This document shows positions 8,720 through 17,472 of a DNA stretch of 64,000 nt, one piece after another. The notes under the pieces are model-generated. The model was not told the origin of the DNA. It searched no databases and saw only the letters and a list, made by a program, of their open reading frames with translations. A program made the translations under genes and the position numbers. Numbering within the stretch: the first letter of the stretch is position 1; each line of letters opens with the position of its first letter. Source of the stretch: Mucilaginibacter sp. cycad4 (GTDB lineage Bacteria; Bacteroidota; Bacteroidia; Sphingobacteriales; Sphingobacteriaceae); contig NZ_CP139559.1 of assembly GCF_034263275.1 (NCBI RefSeq), forward strand, positions 5,518,001-5,582,000, in the 5' to 3' direction.

Positions 8720-9400
8720 ATGATACCCGCTTTAATAATTTGGTTATTTAAAAAATATATCCGGCCTGCCCTCCAAAACAAAACTTTACCAACATTAAAT
8801 ATATCTGGTCCGCTAAGGTGGGCGGCTATGGTGCTGGCTTTGTTATGCCTCGCTGTGGGTGCCCTGGCGCAGGAGCAAACGGTTAAATACAACGTGCTGC
8901 ACAGCGGCAAGGTGGTTGGCCACATGAACCTGTACCAAAAACGCCAGGGCGATGAACTGTACCTCAAAATGATCTCTGAGGTTAAAATGCGCTTCATTTT
9001 CAGCGTGAAGGTGGAGATTCAGGAGGAGAGCACTTTTAACAATGGCAAGCTCATGAGCTCGCAGGTATGCCGCAACGTTAATGGCAAGGAAAAGTGCAAC
9101 CGCCAAACCAAAGCCGTAGCCACAGGCTACCAAACCATCGCCGAGGGCAAATGCGGCAAGGTGGAGCAAAAGCAAATTGCCGCCAACCTCATGCTGCTCT
9201 ACTGCCACGAGCCTAACGACCAGGCACAGGTTTACTCGGATAACTTTCAGCAGTTTTTACAGGTTAAGCAGGTGAGCCCGCACGTGTACCGCATTGATCT
9301 GCCCGATGGTAATTACAATTTCTATAGCTATACCAACGGGGTGTGCAGCAAGGTTGATATCCACCATTCGCTGTACACTATCCAGATCCAGCTGGCCTGA
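8720..9400 (+). CDS. Secreted DUF6134-like protein
   Basis: The product is up to 226 aa. A hydrophobic stretch WAAMVLALLCLAVGALAQ (about residues 34-51) looks like the signal peptide core, so the true start may lie later than 8720, for example ATG 8828. The mature part opens with VKYNVLHSGKVVGHMNLYQ and contains repeated beta-strand-like segments and several cysteines; it resembles the DUF6134 family of exported Bacteroidota proteins, whose function is unknown. It lies 23 nt upstream of the ECF sigma gene in the same direction, so it may be co-transcribed with the sigma/anti-sigma pair. Confidence 0.65.
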   Translation: MIPALIIWLFKKYIRPALQNKTLPTLNISGPLRWAAMVLALLCLAVGALAQEQTVKYNVLHSGKVVGHMNLYQKRQGDELYLKMISEVKMRFIFSVKVEIQEESTFNNGKLMSSQVCRNVNGKEKCNRQTKAVATGYQTIAEGKCGKVEQKQIAANLMLLYCHEPNDQAQVYSDNFQQFLQVKQVSPHVYRIDLPDGNYNFYSYTNGVCSKVDIHHSLYTIQIQLA

Positions 9401-9423
9401 TTGATTTTTAACATTTGGGAGCT

Positions 9424-10062
9424 ATGAATTTAACGGCCAAACAAGCTATCTTTAGCGCTAACATCTACCCCCTGAAAGTGGAATATAGCGATAGCACGGC
9501 CATTGGTTTAATTAAACAGGGAAGCCAGAAGGCTTTTGAGCGGCTTTTTAAAGATCATTTTAAAAGTCTGCACGCCTATGCCTACACTTTTTTAAAGGAT
9601 GATGAAATGGCCGAAGAGGTAGTACAAAATGTTTTTTGCCGCATTTGGGAAAAACGCGATCAGCTTAAAACCGACGGCAGCATTAAGGCCTACCTGTACC
9701 GATCTGTACATAACGAAAGTTTGAACTATTTAAAGCACCAGAAGGTGCGCACCAGTTTCGGCGTGTATTATGCCGACGAAATGGAGCAGGTTGGTAACGA
9801 TGATTCGGCCTCAAAAAAACTGCTCGCCGCCGAGCTGCAAAAGCATATTGAAAAAGCCCTGAGCGAACTGCCAGAGCAGTGCCGCATCATTTTTCAGCTC
9901 AGCAGGTTTGAGCAGCTTAAATATCAGCAAATTGCCGATCAGATGGGCCTCTCGATCAAAACCATCGAAAACCAGATGGGCAAAGCGCTGCGGGTAATGC
10001 GCCAAAAACTGGCCGAGTTTTTACCCATAATTTTATTGTTATTAATTAATTGGTTTGTATGA
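9424..10062 (+). CDS. ECF RNA polymerase sigma-70 factor (Bacteroidota FecI-like)
   Basis: The 212-aa protein has region 2 (about residues 33-100: AFERLFKDHFKSLHAYAYTFLKD and AEEVVQNVFCRIWEKR) and region 4 (about 135-195: ALSELPEQCRIIFQLSRFEQLKYQQIADQMGLSIKTIENQM), a helix-turn-helix that reads the -35 element. It directs RNA polymerase to target genes when released by its anti-sigma factor. ATG 9424 is preferred over an upstream TTG (9415). The stop overlaps the start of the FecR gene as ATGA (10059-10062), so the two are translationally coupled. A hydrophobic C-terminal tail (LPIILLLLINWFV) is an unusual extra. Confidence 0.93.
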   Translation: MNLTAKQAIFSANIYPLKVEYSDSTAIGLIKQGSQKAFERLFKDHFKSLHAYAYTFLKDDEMAEEVVQNVFCRIWEKRDQLKTDGSIKAYLYRSVHNESLNYLKHQKVRTSFGVYYADEMEQVGNDDSASKKLLAAELQKHIEKALSELPEQCRIIFQLSRFEQLKYQQIADQMGLSIKTIENQMGKALRVMRQKLAEFLPIILLLLINWFV

Positions 10063-11051
10063 GCTATACCGGTATGCCTATAGATGATGATTTGCTGGTG
10101 AAATACCTGGTTGGCGAAGCCACGCCCGCCGAGGTGGAGGCTATACAGAACTGGATAGCAGCCTCGCCCGAAAACAGGCAGGAGTATGATAATTTTAAAC
10201 TGATCTGGGATGAGAGCCGGCAAATAGCTTCCACCAAAACGCTGGATGAGGATGCTGCTTATCTCCGCCTGCAAAAACGGATCGGCAATACAGTCACAAC
10301 GCCAACTCAACCGGCACAGCTTCGCAAAATGAAAACCAGCTGGTGGGTGGGCATAGCGGCTTCACTGCTGTTGGTTTGCACTGTGGCCTGGCTAACCCTA
10401 AGTCATTATTATGATAACAAGGCTATTGCTTTTGTTAAGATAGACAGCAAGACCAAAACCCGCGCGCAAACCCTGCCCGATGGATCTGTTGTTACGCTGA
10501 ACAGCCACAGTACGCTTATTTACCCCAAAAAGTTTACGGGCAAAATCCGCCCGGTAACTATGCTGGGCGAAGCGTTTTTTAAAGTTACGCCTGATAAAAC
10601 AAAACCTTTTATAATTAGGGTGAACGGTGTAACGGTTAGGGTAGTTGGCACGTCATTCAATGTAAAGAGCCGCAATGGCAAAACGCAGGTTATTGTTGAA
10701 ACGGGCATTGTTAACGTAAGTGAGCAAACCAAAAACGTAAACCTCAATCCGGGCGAAAAGGTGCTGGTAACTAAAAAGGATGGCCTGCTTGCCAAAGAGA
10801 GCATCAAGGGGCGTTTGTATAACTATTATGCAACCCATGAACTGGTTTGCGATGAAACCCCGCTGTACGAACTGGTAAGCTCGCTGAATGAAATTTACGG
10901 GGCGCATATTGTTATCGGCAATAAAGCCATTGCTAACCTGCCTATCACCACGGTGTTTAAAGACCAGTCGTTAGATCAGGTACTGCTGGTGATCTCCGAA
11001 ACGTTCAAGATTAAAGTGGAACGCGGAAAAAAGGGGATTGTGTTGAAGTAA
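10059..11051 (+). CDS. FecR-family anti-sigma factor / sigma regulator
   Basis: The 330-aa inner-membrane protein has a cytoplasmic N-terminus with the ECF-binding region, one transmembrane helix (WWVGIAASLLLVCTVAWLTL, about residues 93-112), and a periplasmic FecR domain (about 125-220: TLPDGSVVTLNSHSTLIYP, GEAFFKV, VVGTSFNVKS) followed by the DUF4974-type C-terminus. It would bind the adjacent sigma factor and receive a periplasmic signal, classically from the STN domain of an outer-membrane partner. The STN protein encoded 229 nt downstream is the obvious candidate. The ATG overlaps the sigma stop codon. Confidence 0.93.
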   Translation: MSYTGMPIDDDLLVKYLVGEATPAEVEAIQNWIAASPENRQEYDNFKLIWDESRQIASTKTLDEDAAYLRLQKRIGNTVTTPTQPAQLRKMKTSWWVGIAASLLLVCTVAWLTLSHYYDNKAIAFVKIDSKTKTRAQTLPDGSVVTLNSHSTLIYPKKFTGKIRPVTMLGEAFFKVTPDKTKPFIIRVNGVTVRVVGTSFNVKSRNGKTQVIVETGIVNVSEQTKNVNLNPGEKVLVTKKDGLLAKESIKGRLYNYYATHELVCDETPLYELVSSLNEIYGAHIVIGNKAIANLPITTVFKDQSLDQVLLVISETFKIKVERGKKGIVLK

Positions 11052-11123
11052 GAGCAGTCATATTAAGAAAGCGTCATTTGGAAATCGGGCAGGGCTTTAA
11101 AGGAGAGGTGGCAACCCGACCGG

Positions 11124-11219
11124 GTCATGCTGAACTTGTTTCAGCACCCCACGGGACAGGTGGGCGACTTGATTAGCGAGCGGCTTAGCAAATGGGTATT
11201 GAAACAAGTTCAACATGAC
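11124..11219. repeat. Dispersed palindromic repeat, family 2 (copy 1)
   Basis: GTCATGCTGAACTTGTTTCA at the left is matched by GAAACAAGTTCAACATGAC at the right, enclosing a variable centre with CACCCCAC and GCGGCTTAGCAA blocks. Related copies occur at 32228, 42984 and 56826. Confidence 0.85.
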
Positions 11220-11280
11220 GCGAATTTTTTACGGAATATTAATGACCAATGACATAACCTAATATACACGTTAGATACTT

Positions 11281-13035
11281 ATGTTGTATAAACTACATCG
11301 TTGCCTAAACTATACCATCACCCTGCTGCTCCTTACGGCCTTAAACGCTCATGCCGATTCTATCCTTTCCAAAAGCATCTCCGTCCATGTAACTGAAATG
11401 CGCTTAGGCACCGTACTTAAAACCATCGAACAAAAAGGCAACTTCTACTTTTCGTATAACAGCAACATCGTAAAAACCGACAGCCTGGTCACCATCAATG
11501 CCGATAACTGGACAATCAAAGAGGTCCTTGATCATATGCTCCGCTACCGCTTTGAGTACCGCGAATCGAAGAATTTTATTATCCTGAGATATGCGCCCCT
11601 CCAACTCACCATTGTTACTGACAAAGCCGCTACAGAAGGCGACAGCTACAACATCAGCGGCACCGTAACCGACGAGCAAACCGGCCGTAACCTACCCAAT
11701 GCCAGTGTATACTCGCACGAGCAACTCCAATCTGTACTGACCGATAAAGACGGCCGCTTTGATATAAGCCTGCATAACGAAGGTCAGCCGATCACCTTAA
11801 CCATAAGCAGGGAGTTTTATAAAGATACCACGGTTACTTTTTTAGCAGATGTTAACGTAAGGAGCACCGACACCACGCTGAAGAAAAAACGCAGCTTGCT
11901 GGGTTACATTCTTAGTGATGATTATTCGGGCGTAGAAAATACTTCGCTTGGCAAGCTGTTCCTTTCCACCAAACAGCAGATCCAGGCGGCCAATCTCGGC
12001 GGGTTGATAGCCCAGGCCCCCTTCCAGGCTTCGGCCATACCGGGCGTAAGCACCCACGGCAATTTCAGCGGACAGGTAGTGAACGTAGTTTCCCTCAACG
12101 CCGTAGGCGGTTACAATGCCGGGGTTGATGGCTTTGAAATGGGCATTATTTTCAATTTGGATAAAGGCGATGTTGGCGCGGTACAAATAGCTGGCATCTT
12201 CAATGTAGTTGGCGGTTCGGTAAACGGCATCCAGCTGGGAGGATTGTACAATAACGTATTAGGTAATGTGCGGGGCATTCAGCTGGCCCTGCTCCATAAC
12301 AGCGTAAAACAAAACATGAATGGTTTACAGTTGTCAGCCTTATACAATCATACCCGCGGATCAGTCAGGGGCATTCAGTTAGGGGCGATAGGCAATATCG
12401 CAGGTAAAAATTCTGATGCTTTGCAACTGGGCGGGATCGGCAATATCGCACAGCAAAAATTTGGAGGCCTCCAGGTGGCAGGCTTATTTAACTATGCCAA
12501 ACACCTTACCGGGGTGCAGCTGGCATTAGTTAACATCGCCGATACTTCATCAGGCTTCAGTATCGGGTTGCTGAACATTATTAACAGCGGTTACCATAAA
12601 CTGGCTATCTCCACCAACGAAACGCAAAACATCAACCTTGCCTTTAAAAATGGCAACAATAACCTGTACACCATTTGGCAGGGCGGCATTCGGGTTGATG
12701 GCAACAGTAAATTATATTCTTTTGGCTTAGGCTTTGGGCGCGAGTTTGGTTTAGGGCAGCATCTGGCAATCAACACCGAAATTGGATCAAGCTACCTGTA
12801 CCAGGGCACCTGGTTAAAAACCAATCAGCTTAATAAGTTCAACCTGGATTTTACTTATAAGGTAAGCCGCAAGTTTTCCATTTTCGCAGGGCCGTCGTTA
12901 AACTTTCTTTATTCAGACCAGCGTACACCTGTTGATGGCTACGCTTATACACGTGACCTGCATCATTCCTTTATCCATGATAGCCGTAACTGGAGCAGTT
13001 GGGTTGGATGGAGTTTTGGGGTTAATTTGTTTTAA
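11281..13035 (+). CDS. STN and carboxypeptidase-regulatory-like domain protein with LA_2272-like surface repeats
   Basis: The 584-aa exported protein has a signal peptide (1-25), an STN/secretin domain (about 28-100: SISVHVTEMRLGTVLKTIEQKGNFYFSYN), and a carboxypeptidase-regulatory-like beta-sandwich (about 124-200: YNISGTVTDEQTGRNLPNASV). About ten units of roughly 20 residues follow (262-438) with the pattern GxQLGxLxN, resembling LA_2272-type surface repeats. A C-terminal beta-strand-rich region (445-584) may form a barrel. The STN domain normally signals to FecR, and this gene follows sigma-FecR, yet no TonB plug or receptor barrel is present. The molecule is therefore an atypical outer-membrane signalling or surface protein; its ligand is unknown. 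Confidence 0.8.
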   Translation: MLYKLHRCLNYTITLLLLTALNAHADSILSKSISVHVTEMRLGTVLKTIEQKGNFYFSYNSNIVKTDSLVTINADNWTIKEVLDHMLRYRFEYRESKNFIILRYAPLQLTIVTDKAATEGDSYNISGTVTDEQTGRNLPNASVYSHEQLQSVLTDKDGRFDISLHNEGQPITLTISREFYKDTTVTFLADVNVRSTDTTLKKKRSLLGYILSDDYSGVENTSLGKLFLSTKQQIQAANLGGLIAQAPFQASAIPGVSTHGNFSGQVVNVVSLNAVGGYNAGVDGFEMGIIFNLDKGDVGAVQIAGIFNVVGGSVNGIQLGGLYNNVLGNVRGIQLALLHNSVKQNMNGLQLSALYNHTRGSVRGIQLGAIGNIAGKNSDALQLGGIGNIAQQKFGGLQVAGLFNYAKHLTGVQLALVNIADTSSGFSIGLLNIINSGYHKLAISTNETQNINLAFKNGNNNLYTIWQGGIRVDGNSKLYSFGLGFGREFGLGQHLAINTEIGSSYLYQGTWLKTNQLNKFNLDFTYKVSRKFSIFAGPSLNFLYSDQRTPVDGYAYTRDLHHSFIHDSRNWSSWVGWSFGVNLF

Positions 13036-13139
13036 ACTGGCTTTTGTTGTATTTAACTAACTGGGAGGCTTCTTTGCCGCACAAGGAAGCCCCCTCTAAA
13101 TCTCCCCCGGAAGGGGAGACTTTTTCGATCTGCATTTTT

Positions 13140-13530
13140 TTTAAGCCCTCCCTTCCGGGGAGGGTTGGGTGGGGCTTTTCGCCCGAAGCTTACCTGCCGA
13201 CGAAAGAAAGAAGCAAGACAATTAGATATAAGAAACAAGAAAATGAGGGAGAAAGACACAAGATGGCAAGAGTCAGGAAACAAGAGAAAGATGGAAAATT
13301 AAATGACAAAAGTTATTATATCCCCAAACAAAAGTGTGCCGGGCCGACAAAAAAGCGGGCCGGGGAGTATGGCCCGTGGGGAGAAGCATTTTTTTGTCTT
13401 GATTTATTCGCAAAGTTGTTTTGCTTTGTAGATGCTCATGGGCTCGCTCCGCTCGGTTTTTGGTTACTTTTTCATCAAGAAAAAGTGACTGGCCTCCGCG
13501 GCCAAGAGCGGACGATGTAAGTTATAACCA
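13140..13530 (-). repeat. Dispersed intergenic repeat, copy C (inverted)
   Basis: Read on the minus strand, this region repeats the blocks of copies A and B: the CGTCCGCTCTTGGCCGCGG head, AAAGTAACC, CAAGACAAAAAAATGCTTC, a GCCCGCTTTTTTGTCGGCCC hairpin, and degenerate CTTGTTTCCTGACTCTTGCC units ending in GCAGGTAAGCTTCGGGCG. The adjacent 13085-13175 contains an imperfect palindrome of GAAGCCCCCTC type. A 158-aa open frame across this stretch is not a believable protein. Confidence 0.65.
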
Positions 13531-13579
13531 CAAAAGCTCTCCCCTAACCTCAACGCCTTCCCATCAATGAACTATTGAA

Positions 13580-14428
13580 TCAATCCAAATCCCCGTTGCC
13601 AAAAGTATCCCCCTGGTTAATATCCCCGGTGTCGAAACCTTTTTTAAACCAGTACATACGCTGGGCGCTGGTACCATGGGTAAAGCTGTCCGGTTCAACC
13701 TGGCCCCGGGCTTGCTTCTGCAGGCGATCGTCACCGATGGCGTTGGCTGCGTTGAGGGCTTCTTCGATGTCGCCTTTGTCAAGCACATTTTTCATGCTTT
13801 TTTCATAATGCGCCCAAACGCCGGCATAAAAATCGGCCTGTAACTCCAGTTTTACCGAGAGCTTGTTGTATGCGCGTTCGCTCAATCGTGAGCGGGCTTC
13901 GTCCATTTTTTGCGAAATGCCTAAAAGATTTTGTACATGATGGCCAACCTCATGCGCTATCACATAAGCCTGCGCAAAATCACCGGCCGCTCCAAAACGG
14001 TTCTTTAACTCATCATAAAAGGAAAGATCGATATACACCTGCGAATCCCCAGGGCAATAAAACGGGCCACTTGCCGAGCTGGCATTGCCACAGGCCGATT
14101 TTACGTAATCGTTAAATATTGTTAACTGAGGCTTTTCATAAGTGCGGCCCATATCGTTAAAAAGTTTCGTCCAGATATCTTCGGTATCTGCCAAAACTAC
14201 ACGTACAAAATGCTTACCCGCATCCTCGGGACCATTATTGGCTGTTTGCTCCTGCCGTGGCTGATTGGTTGCCACCTGGTTAAGCAGGGCTGAAGGATCA
14301 ACCCCTGTAAAAAAATAAATAGCGGCCGCTATAATACCAAGCACACCGCCGCCTATGGCTAACCGGCCACCGCCGCCGCCCCGTTCATCATTAACGTTAT
14401 CGCTTTCGCGTCTGCCAAACCATTGCAT
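13580..14428 (-). CDS. Neutral zinc metallopeptidase (YpfJ/KPN_02809-like)
   Basis: The 282-aa protein starts best at ATG 14428 (MQWFGRRESDNVNDERGGGGG); an in-frame ATG at 14467 falls in untypical sequence. A glycine-rich N-terminus and one transmembrane helix (LGIIAAAIYFFTG, about residues 30-44) precede the peptidase domain, which carries HEVGHH at 159-164 (HExxH zinc site). Two cysteines (CGN and CPG) fit the family. These membrane-anchored peptidases are widespread but poorly characterised. It lies downstream of the SIMPL gene on the same strand, separated by a terminator. Confidence 0.9.
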   Translation of the reverse strand: MQWFGRRESDNVNDERGGGGGRLAIGGGVLGIIAAAIYFFTGVDPSALLNQVATNQPRQEQTANNGPEDAGKHFVRVVLADTEDIWTKLFNDMGRTYEKPQLTIFNDYVKSACGNASSASGPFYCPGDSQVYIDLSFYDELKNRFGAAGDFAQAYVIAHEVGHHVQNLLGISQKMDEARSRLSERAYNKLSVKLELQADFYAGVWAHYEKSMKNVLDKGDIEEALNAANAIGDDRLQKQARGQVEPDSFTHGTSAQRMYWFKKGFDTGDINQGDTFGNGDLD

Positions 14429-14471
14429 ACTTGTCCGGCTCCCTAAAGGGGGAGCCTCTAAGCACAATAAT

Positions 14472-14510
14472 AAAAAAAGGGCCTGTTTGTTTGAACAGGG
14501 CCCTTACATT
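14472..14510 (-). terminator. Intrinsic terminator of the SIMPL gene, possibly bidirectional
   Basis: AAGGGCCTGTT pairs with GAACAGGGCCCTT with one bulged base. An A-tract on the left (a U-tract on the minus transcript) and a T-tract on the right flank the hairpin, 42 nt beyond the SIMPL stop. Confidence 0.7.
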
Positions 14511-14551
14511 TTTTTAATCCCTCCTTTAGGAGGATACGTAGCGATGTGATA

Positions 14552-15250
14552 TTACTTCACAATCTCAAACACCGCCTGGATCTGGAAGCTTAGCTTGATG
14601 TTTTTGAAACTGATATCCGAATCGCCAACATTGCTATCAGCCGATGCTTTGAATGTCATTACATTGGCTGCATACATCCTTGGCTGCGGAAAGCTGCTGT
14701 TATCGCTTTCGGTAATATTAATGGCGCCGCCCAGTTTTTCGCCAAGGGCAGCTAACAGGTAGGTTGCTTTATCGCGAGCGGCTAACAGGGCTTTGATTTT
14801 GAGGTCGCGTTTCAGGTCGGCCATTTTTGAATAGTCGTAACTTTCAATATTGGTAGCCTGAATACCTTTAGGATCAATTTTCGACATGATCTGGTTAAAC
14901 TTGTTCAGGTCGCGTACGCGCAGGCCGTATTGTTTGCTGGCCAAAAAGTCGGGTGCTTTTTTCTTTTGATAAGTGTTATTCCAGGCCGATACATTGTTAA
15001 CCGTAAAATCTGACGATGGAATGCCGGCATCTTTAACGGCCTTTTCCAGTTGGTCTTCCAGGTCGTTAATGGCAATGTGCTTTTTGCCGTCCATATATTC
15101 CTGTAGTGATATGGTCACGTTTATAATATCAGGAGTAACCTCCTGCTCGGCAATGCCTGTAACTTCAATTTTACGCCTAAGGTCAACATTCTGGGCAAAA
15201 GCGCCGATTGTAGTTGCTAATAGTGCGGCAAGGATAAATAGCTTTTTCAT
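14552..15250 (-). CDS. SIMPL (DUF541) domain exported protein
   Basis: The 232-aa protein has a clear signal peptide (MKKLFILAALLATTIGAFAQ). The SIMPL/DUF541 domain fills the rest: KIEVTGIAEQEVTPDIINVTISLQEY at the start and a conserved KALLAARDKATYLLAALGEKLG helix in the second half. Family members include periplasmic YggE-like proteins linked to oxidative-stress tolerance and BP26 of Brucella, which forms channel-like assemblies. Function here is inferred only from family. Length is standard. Confidence 0.9.
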   Translation of the reverse strand: MKKLFILAALLATTIGAFAQNVDLRRKIEVTGIAEQEVTPDIINVTISLQEYMDGKKHIAINDLEDQLEKAVKDAGIPSSDFTVNNVSAWNNTYQKKKAPDFLASKQYGLRVRDLNKFNQIMSKIDPKGIQATNIESYDYSKMADLKRDLKIKALLAARDKATYLLAALGEKLGGAINITESDNSSFPQPRMYAANVMTFKASADSNVGDSDISFKNIKLSFQIQAVFEIVK

Positions 15251-15456
15251 GTGTATATTATTTGATGTTATGACTAAGGTAACGTATGTTTAGTTTAATA
15301 TGTAACAGTAAGGCTACAATTAATTACTAAGCCACCGGTATGCCCGCAAATAAATTGAGTTGCGTTTTTGTTTGGACGCTTTTGATATATCGCCCCATCC
15401 CTCAAACCCTTTACCCTTTTAATAGTTATACTACAACGCATTAAAGTTATTTGGCT

Positions 15457-16227
15457 ATGAGATCGATATGGAAAGGTTCGATAGGTTTTGGATTGGTGAG
15501 CATCCCTGTTAAATTGTATTCGGCAGTGCAAACCAGCTCGCTTGATTTTGATATGCTGGATAGCCGTGACCATGCACGCATCCGTTTCCAGCGGGTAAAC
15601 GAAAATACCCATAAGGAAGTACCTTATGATAAAATTGTAAAAGGCTATAAGCTTGATGAAGATTACGTGATCATGGACGAACAGGATTTTGAGGATGCGG
15701 CCCCCGAAAAAAGCAAGGTAATTGAAATTGAAAGCTTTGTAGATATTATCGATGTAAACCCCATGTTTTACGAAACATCGTACTATACCGAGCCCGATAC
15801 CAAAAACAATAAAGCCTATGCCTTGCTTATCCAGGCGCTTACACAATCAAAAAAAGCCGGGCTGGCCCGTTTCGTGTTACGAAGCACCGAAAGCCTTTGC
15901 ATAGTTCATCCGCTTAAAAATGTGCTGGTGGTAACCCGCATTCGTTTTGGGCAAGAGATTCGGGGCACAGAGGATCTTAACCTACCCGATAAGATTGATG
16001 TAAGTAAAAAAGAATTGGATATGGGCCTCACCCTCATAAACCAGTACGCCGAAGATTTTGATGTATCTAAATTTAAAGATGAGTATAACGATGAGCTGCT
16101 TAAGATCATCGAGGCCAAATCAAAAGGGAAACGCGCCAAAGTTAAAAAACTTAAACCGCGTAAAACCGGCAGCGACGACTTATACGACCAATTGATGGCC
16201 AGTTTAAAAACCAGGAAAGAAGCTTAG
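15457..16227 (+). CDS. ku: Non-homologous end-joining protein Ku
   Basis: The 256-aa protein begins MRSIWKGSIGFGLVSIPVKLYSAV, the signature of bacterial Ku, followed by the beta-barrel core (FDMLDSRDHARIRFQRVNENTHKEV; KGYKLDEDYVIM) and a lysine-rich tail (about 225-256). Homodimers encircle broken DNA ends and recruit LigD for end joining. ATG 15457 is preferred to TTG 15451. No ligD is present in the window, so its partner must be elsewhere. It stands alone, with no gene sharing its direction nearby upstream. Confidence 0.96.
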   Translation: MRSIWKGSIGFGLVSIPVKLYSAVQTSSLDFDMLDSRDHARIRFQRVNENTHKEVPYDKIVKGYKLDEDYVIMDEQDFEDAAPEKSKVIEIESFVDIIDVNPMFYETSYYTEPDTKNNKAYALLIQALTQSKKAGLARFVLRSTESLCIVHPLKNVLVVTRIRFGQEIRGTEDLNLPDKIDVSKKELDMGLTLINQYAEDFDVSKFKDEYNDELLKIIEAKSKGKRAKVKKLKPRKTGSDDLYDQLMASLKTRKEA

Positions 16228-16470
16228 TTAAGTTGTAAGCCGGGGGCGTGAAAGTTTTAAGTCCGCCATTCAATTATTCCTCAAAAAGAGTCAACGTGTG
16301 TTGTTTTCAGAACTCATAGTTGCAGGTGTTTGGAAAGCTGACTTTTAAGAGATAAAATCCTTTGCATAGGCACGATTAAATTATCCTAATAATTAATTTT
16401 CTTTTTAAAAGAATAAATTTTGGCTTTGTGTTTGTAGTGTTTATCTCACAAAAATATTAAAACATCTATC

Positions 16471-17016
16471 ATGGCAACTACTAAAGTAAAAACACCCGAA
16501 CAAACTAATGATGTGCAGGAATCGGCCTTAAACGAATTATTTATTGATGAATTAAAAGACATTTACTGGGCCGAAAAACACCTTTCAAAAGCATTGCCTA
16601 AAATGGCTAAAGCAGCAACATCCGATGAATTGCGCTCGGCTATCGAAAACCACCTGGCCGAAACCGAACGCCAGATCATCCGCTTGGAAGATGCTTTCGC
16701 TTCAATCGGTCAAAAAGCTGTAGCTGTAAAATGCGAAGCCATGGCCGGCCTGATTAAAGAAGGTGAAGAAATTGTATCTGAAACCGAAAAGGGCAGCATT
16801 ACCCGGGATGCCGGCATTATTTCGGCCGCTCAAAAAATTGAGCATTACGAAATTGCATCGTATGGTACATTGAAAACACTGGCCGGTGTGCTGGGCTATG
16901 ACCATGCTGCCGAGCTGCTTGATTCAACCCTGCAGGAAGAAAAAACTTGCGACAGCCTGCTCACCCAAATTGCCGAAGCTGGTATCAACCAGGCATCAAA
17001 AGCAGAGAAAGCTTAA
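16471..17016 (+). CDS. DUF892 ferritin-like protein (YciE/YciF family)
   Basis: The 181-aa helical protein matches the YciE/YciF (DUF892) family: ALNELFIDELKDIYWAEKHLSKALPKMAKAA, then ENHLAETERQIIRLEDAFASIG, and QKIEHYEIASYGTLKTLAGVLG. Acidic residues (E53/E60-type positions and the ExxH in KIEHYE) can form a ferritin-like di-iron site. These proteins are induced by osmotic or general stress in many bacteria; their reaction is not established. A terminator follows. Confidence 0.92.
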   Translation: MATTKVKTPEQTNDVQESALNELFIDELKDIYWAEKHLSKALPKMAKAATSDELRSAIENHLAETERQIIRLEDAFASIGQKAVAVKCEAMAGLIKEGEEIVSETEKGSITRDAGIISAAQKIEHYEIASYGTLKTLAGVLGYDHAAELLDSTLQEEKTCDSLLTQIAEAGINQASKAEKA

Positions 17017-17035
17017 CGTTTATTAGTTTTTTAAG

Positions 17036-17073
17036 AGCGGTCGTGAGGAGCTTTCCTTGCGGCCGTTTTTTTT
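17036..17073 (+). terminator. Intrinsic terminator after the DUF892 gene
   Basis: GCGGTCGTGAGGAG and CCTTGCGGCCGT form a stem with G-U pairs around a short loop, followed by eight T residues. Confidence 0.8.
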
Positions 17074-17472
17074 AAACGAATATTTTATCTAAAAAAACTG
17101 TCATTTAGATGAGGCCGGACGGCCATAAGCATTGGGGCATATGATAATCGCCCCCTAACACCAGGTCGTATGTTAACGCTATTTCATAGGATTATTTTTC
17201 TGCCATTTATCCGTTTTGCCCAATTTCACGCAGATTTCATCATTTTAAGGCTCCCGGCTCCCCGTTAAGTCAATGTTAATTTTGACAGAAAAACAGCATT
17301 TACAAGTCCATTTTACACTATCCTGACTAAAATACCAATAGGGTCAAAAAATAAATTACTATCAATCAACCGATTAAATACTCGTGACTTTTGGATGAAA
17401 AATCGCATCTGATTTGTGTTGTTAATTTGCTGTGTGTTTAAAACAACATATATCAAAAACACAACAATAGTT
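17074..17472. other. Intergenic region, nothing firm
   Basis: Only a small hairpin (GGGGC/GCCCC at 17134-17154) and AT-rich leader sequence were seen. TTGG at 17391-17394 and GC at 17405-17406 have the spacing of a sigma-54 -24/-12 promoter, but the remaining positions match poorly. Confidence 0.4.

Noticed and set aside
8437..8751. 104-aa open frame before the DUF6134-like gene
   Set aside because: Low-complexity Phe/Ile/Lys-rich composition from homopolymer tracts, no start context, and overlap with a better gene.
13044..13520. 158-aa open frame after the STN protein gene
   Set aside because: It reads through the inverted copy of the dispersed repeat and a GAAGCCCCCTC palindrome; no domain or codon pattern supports it.
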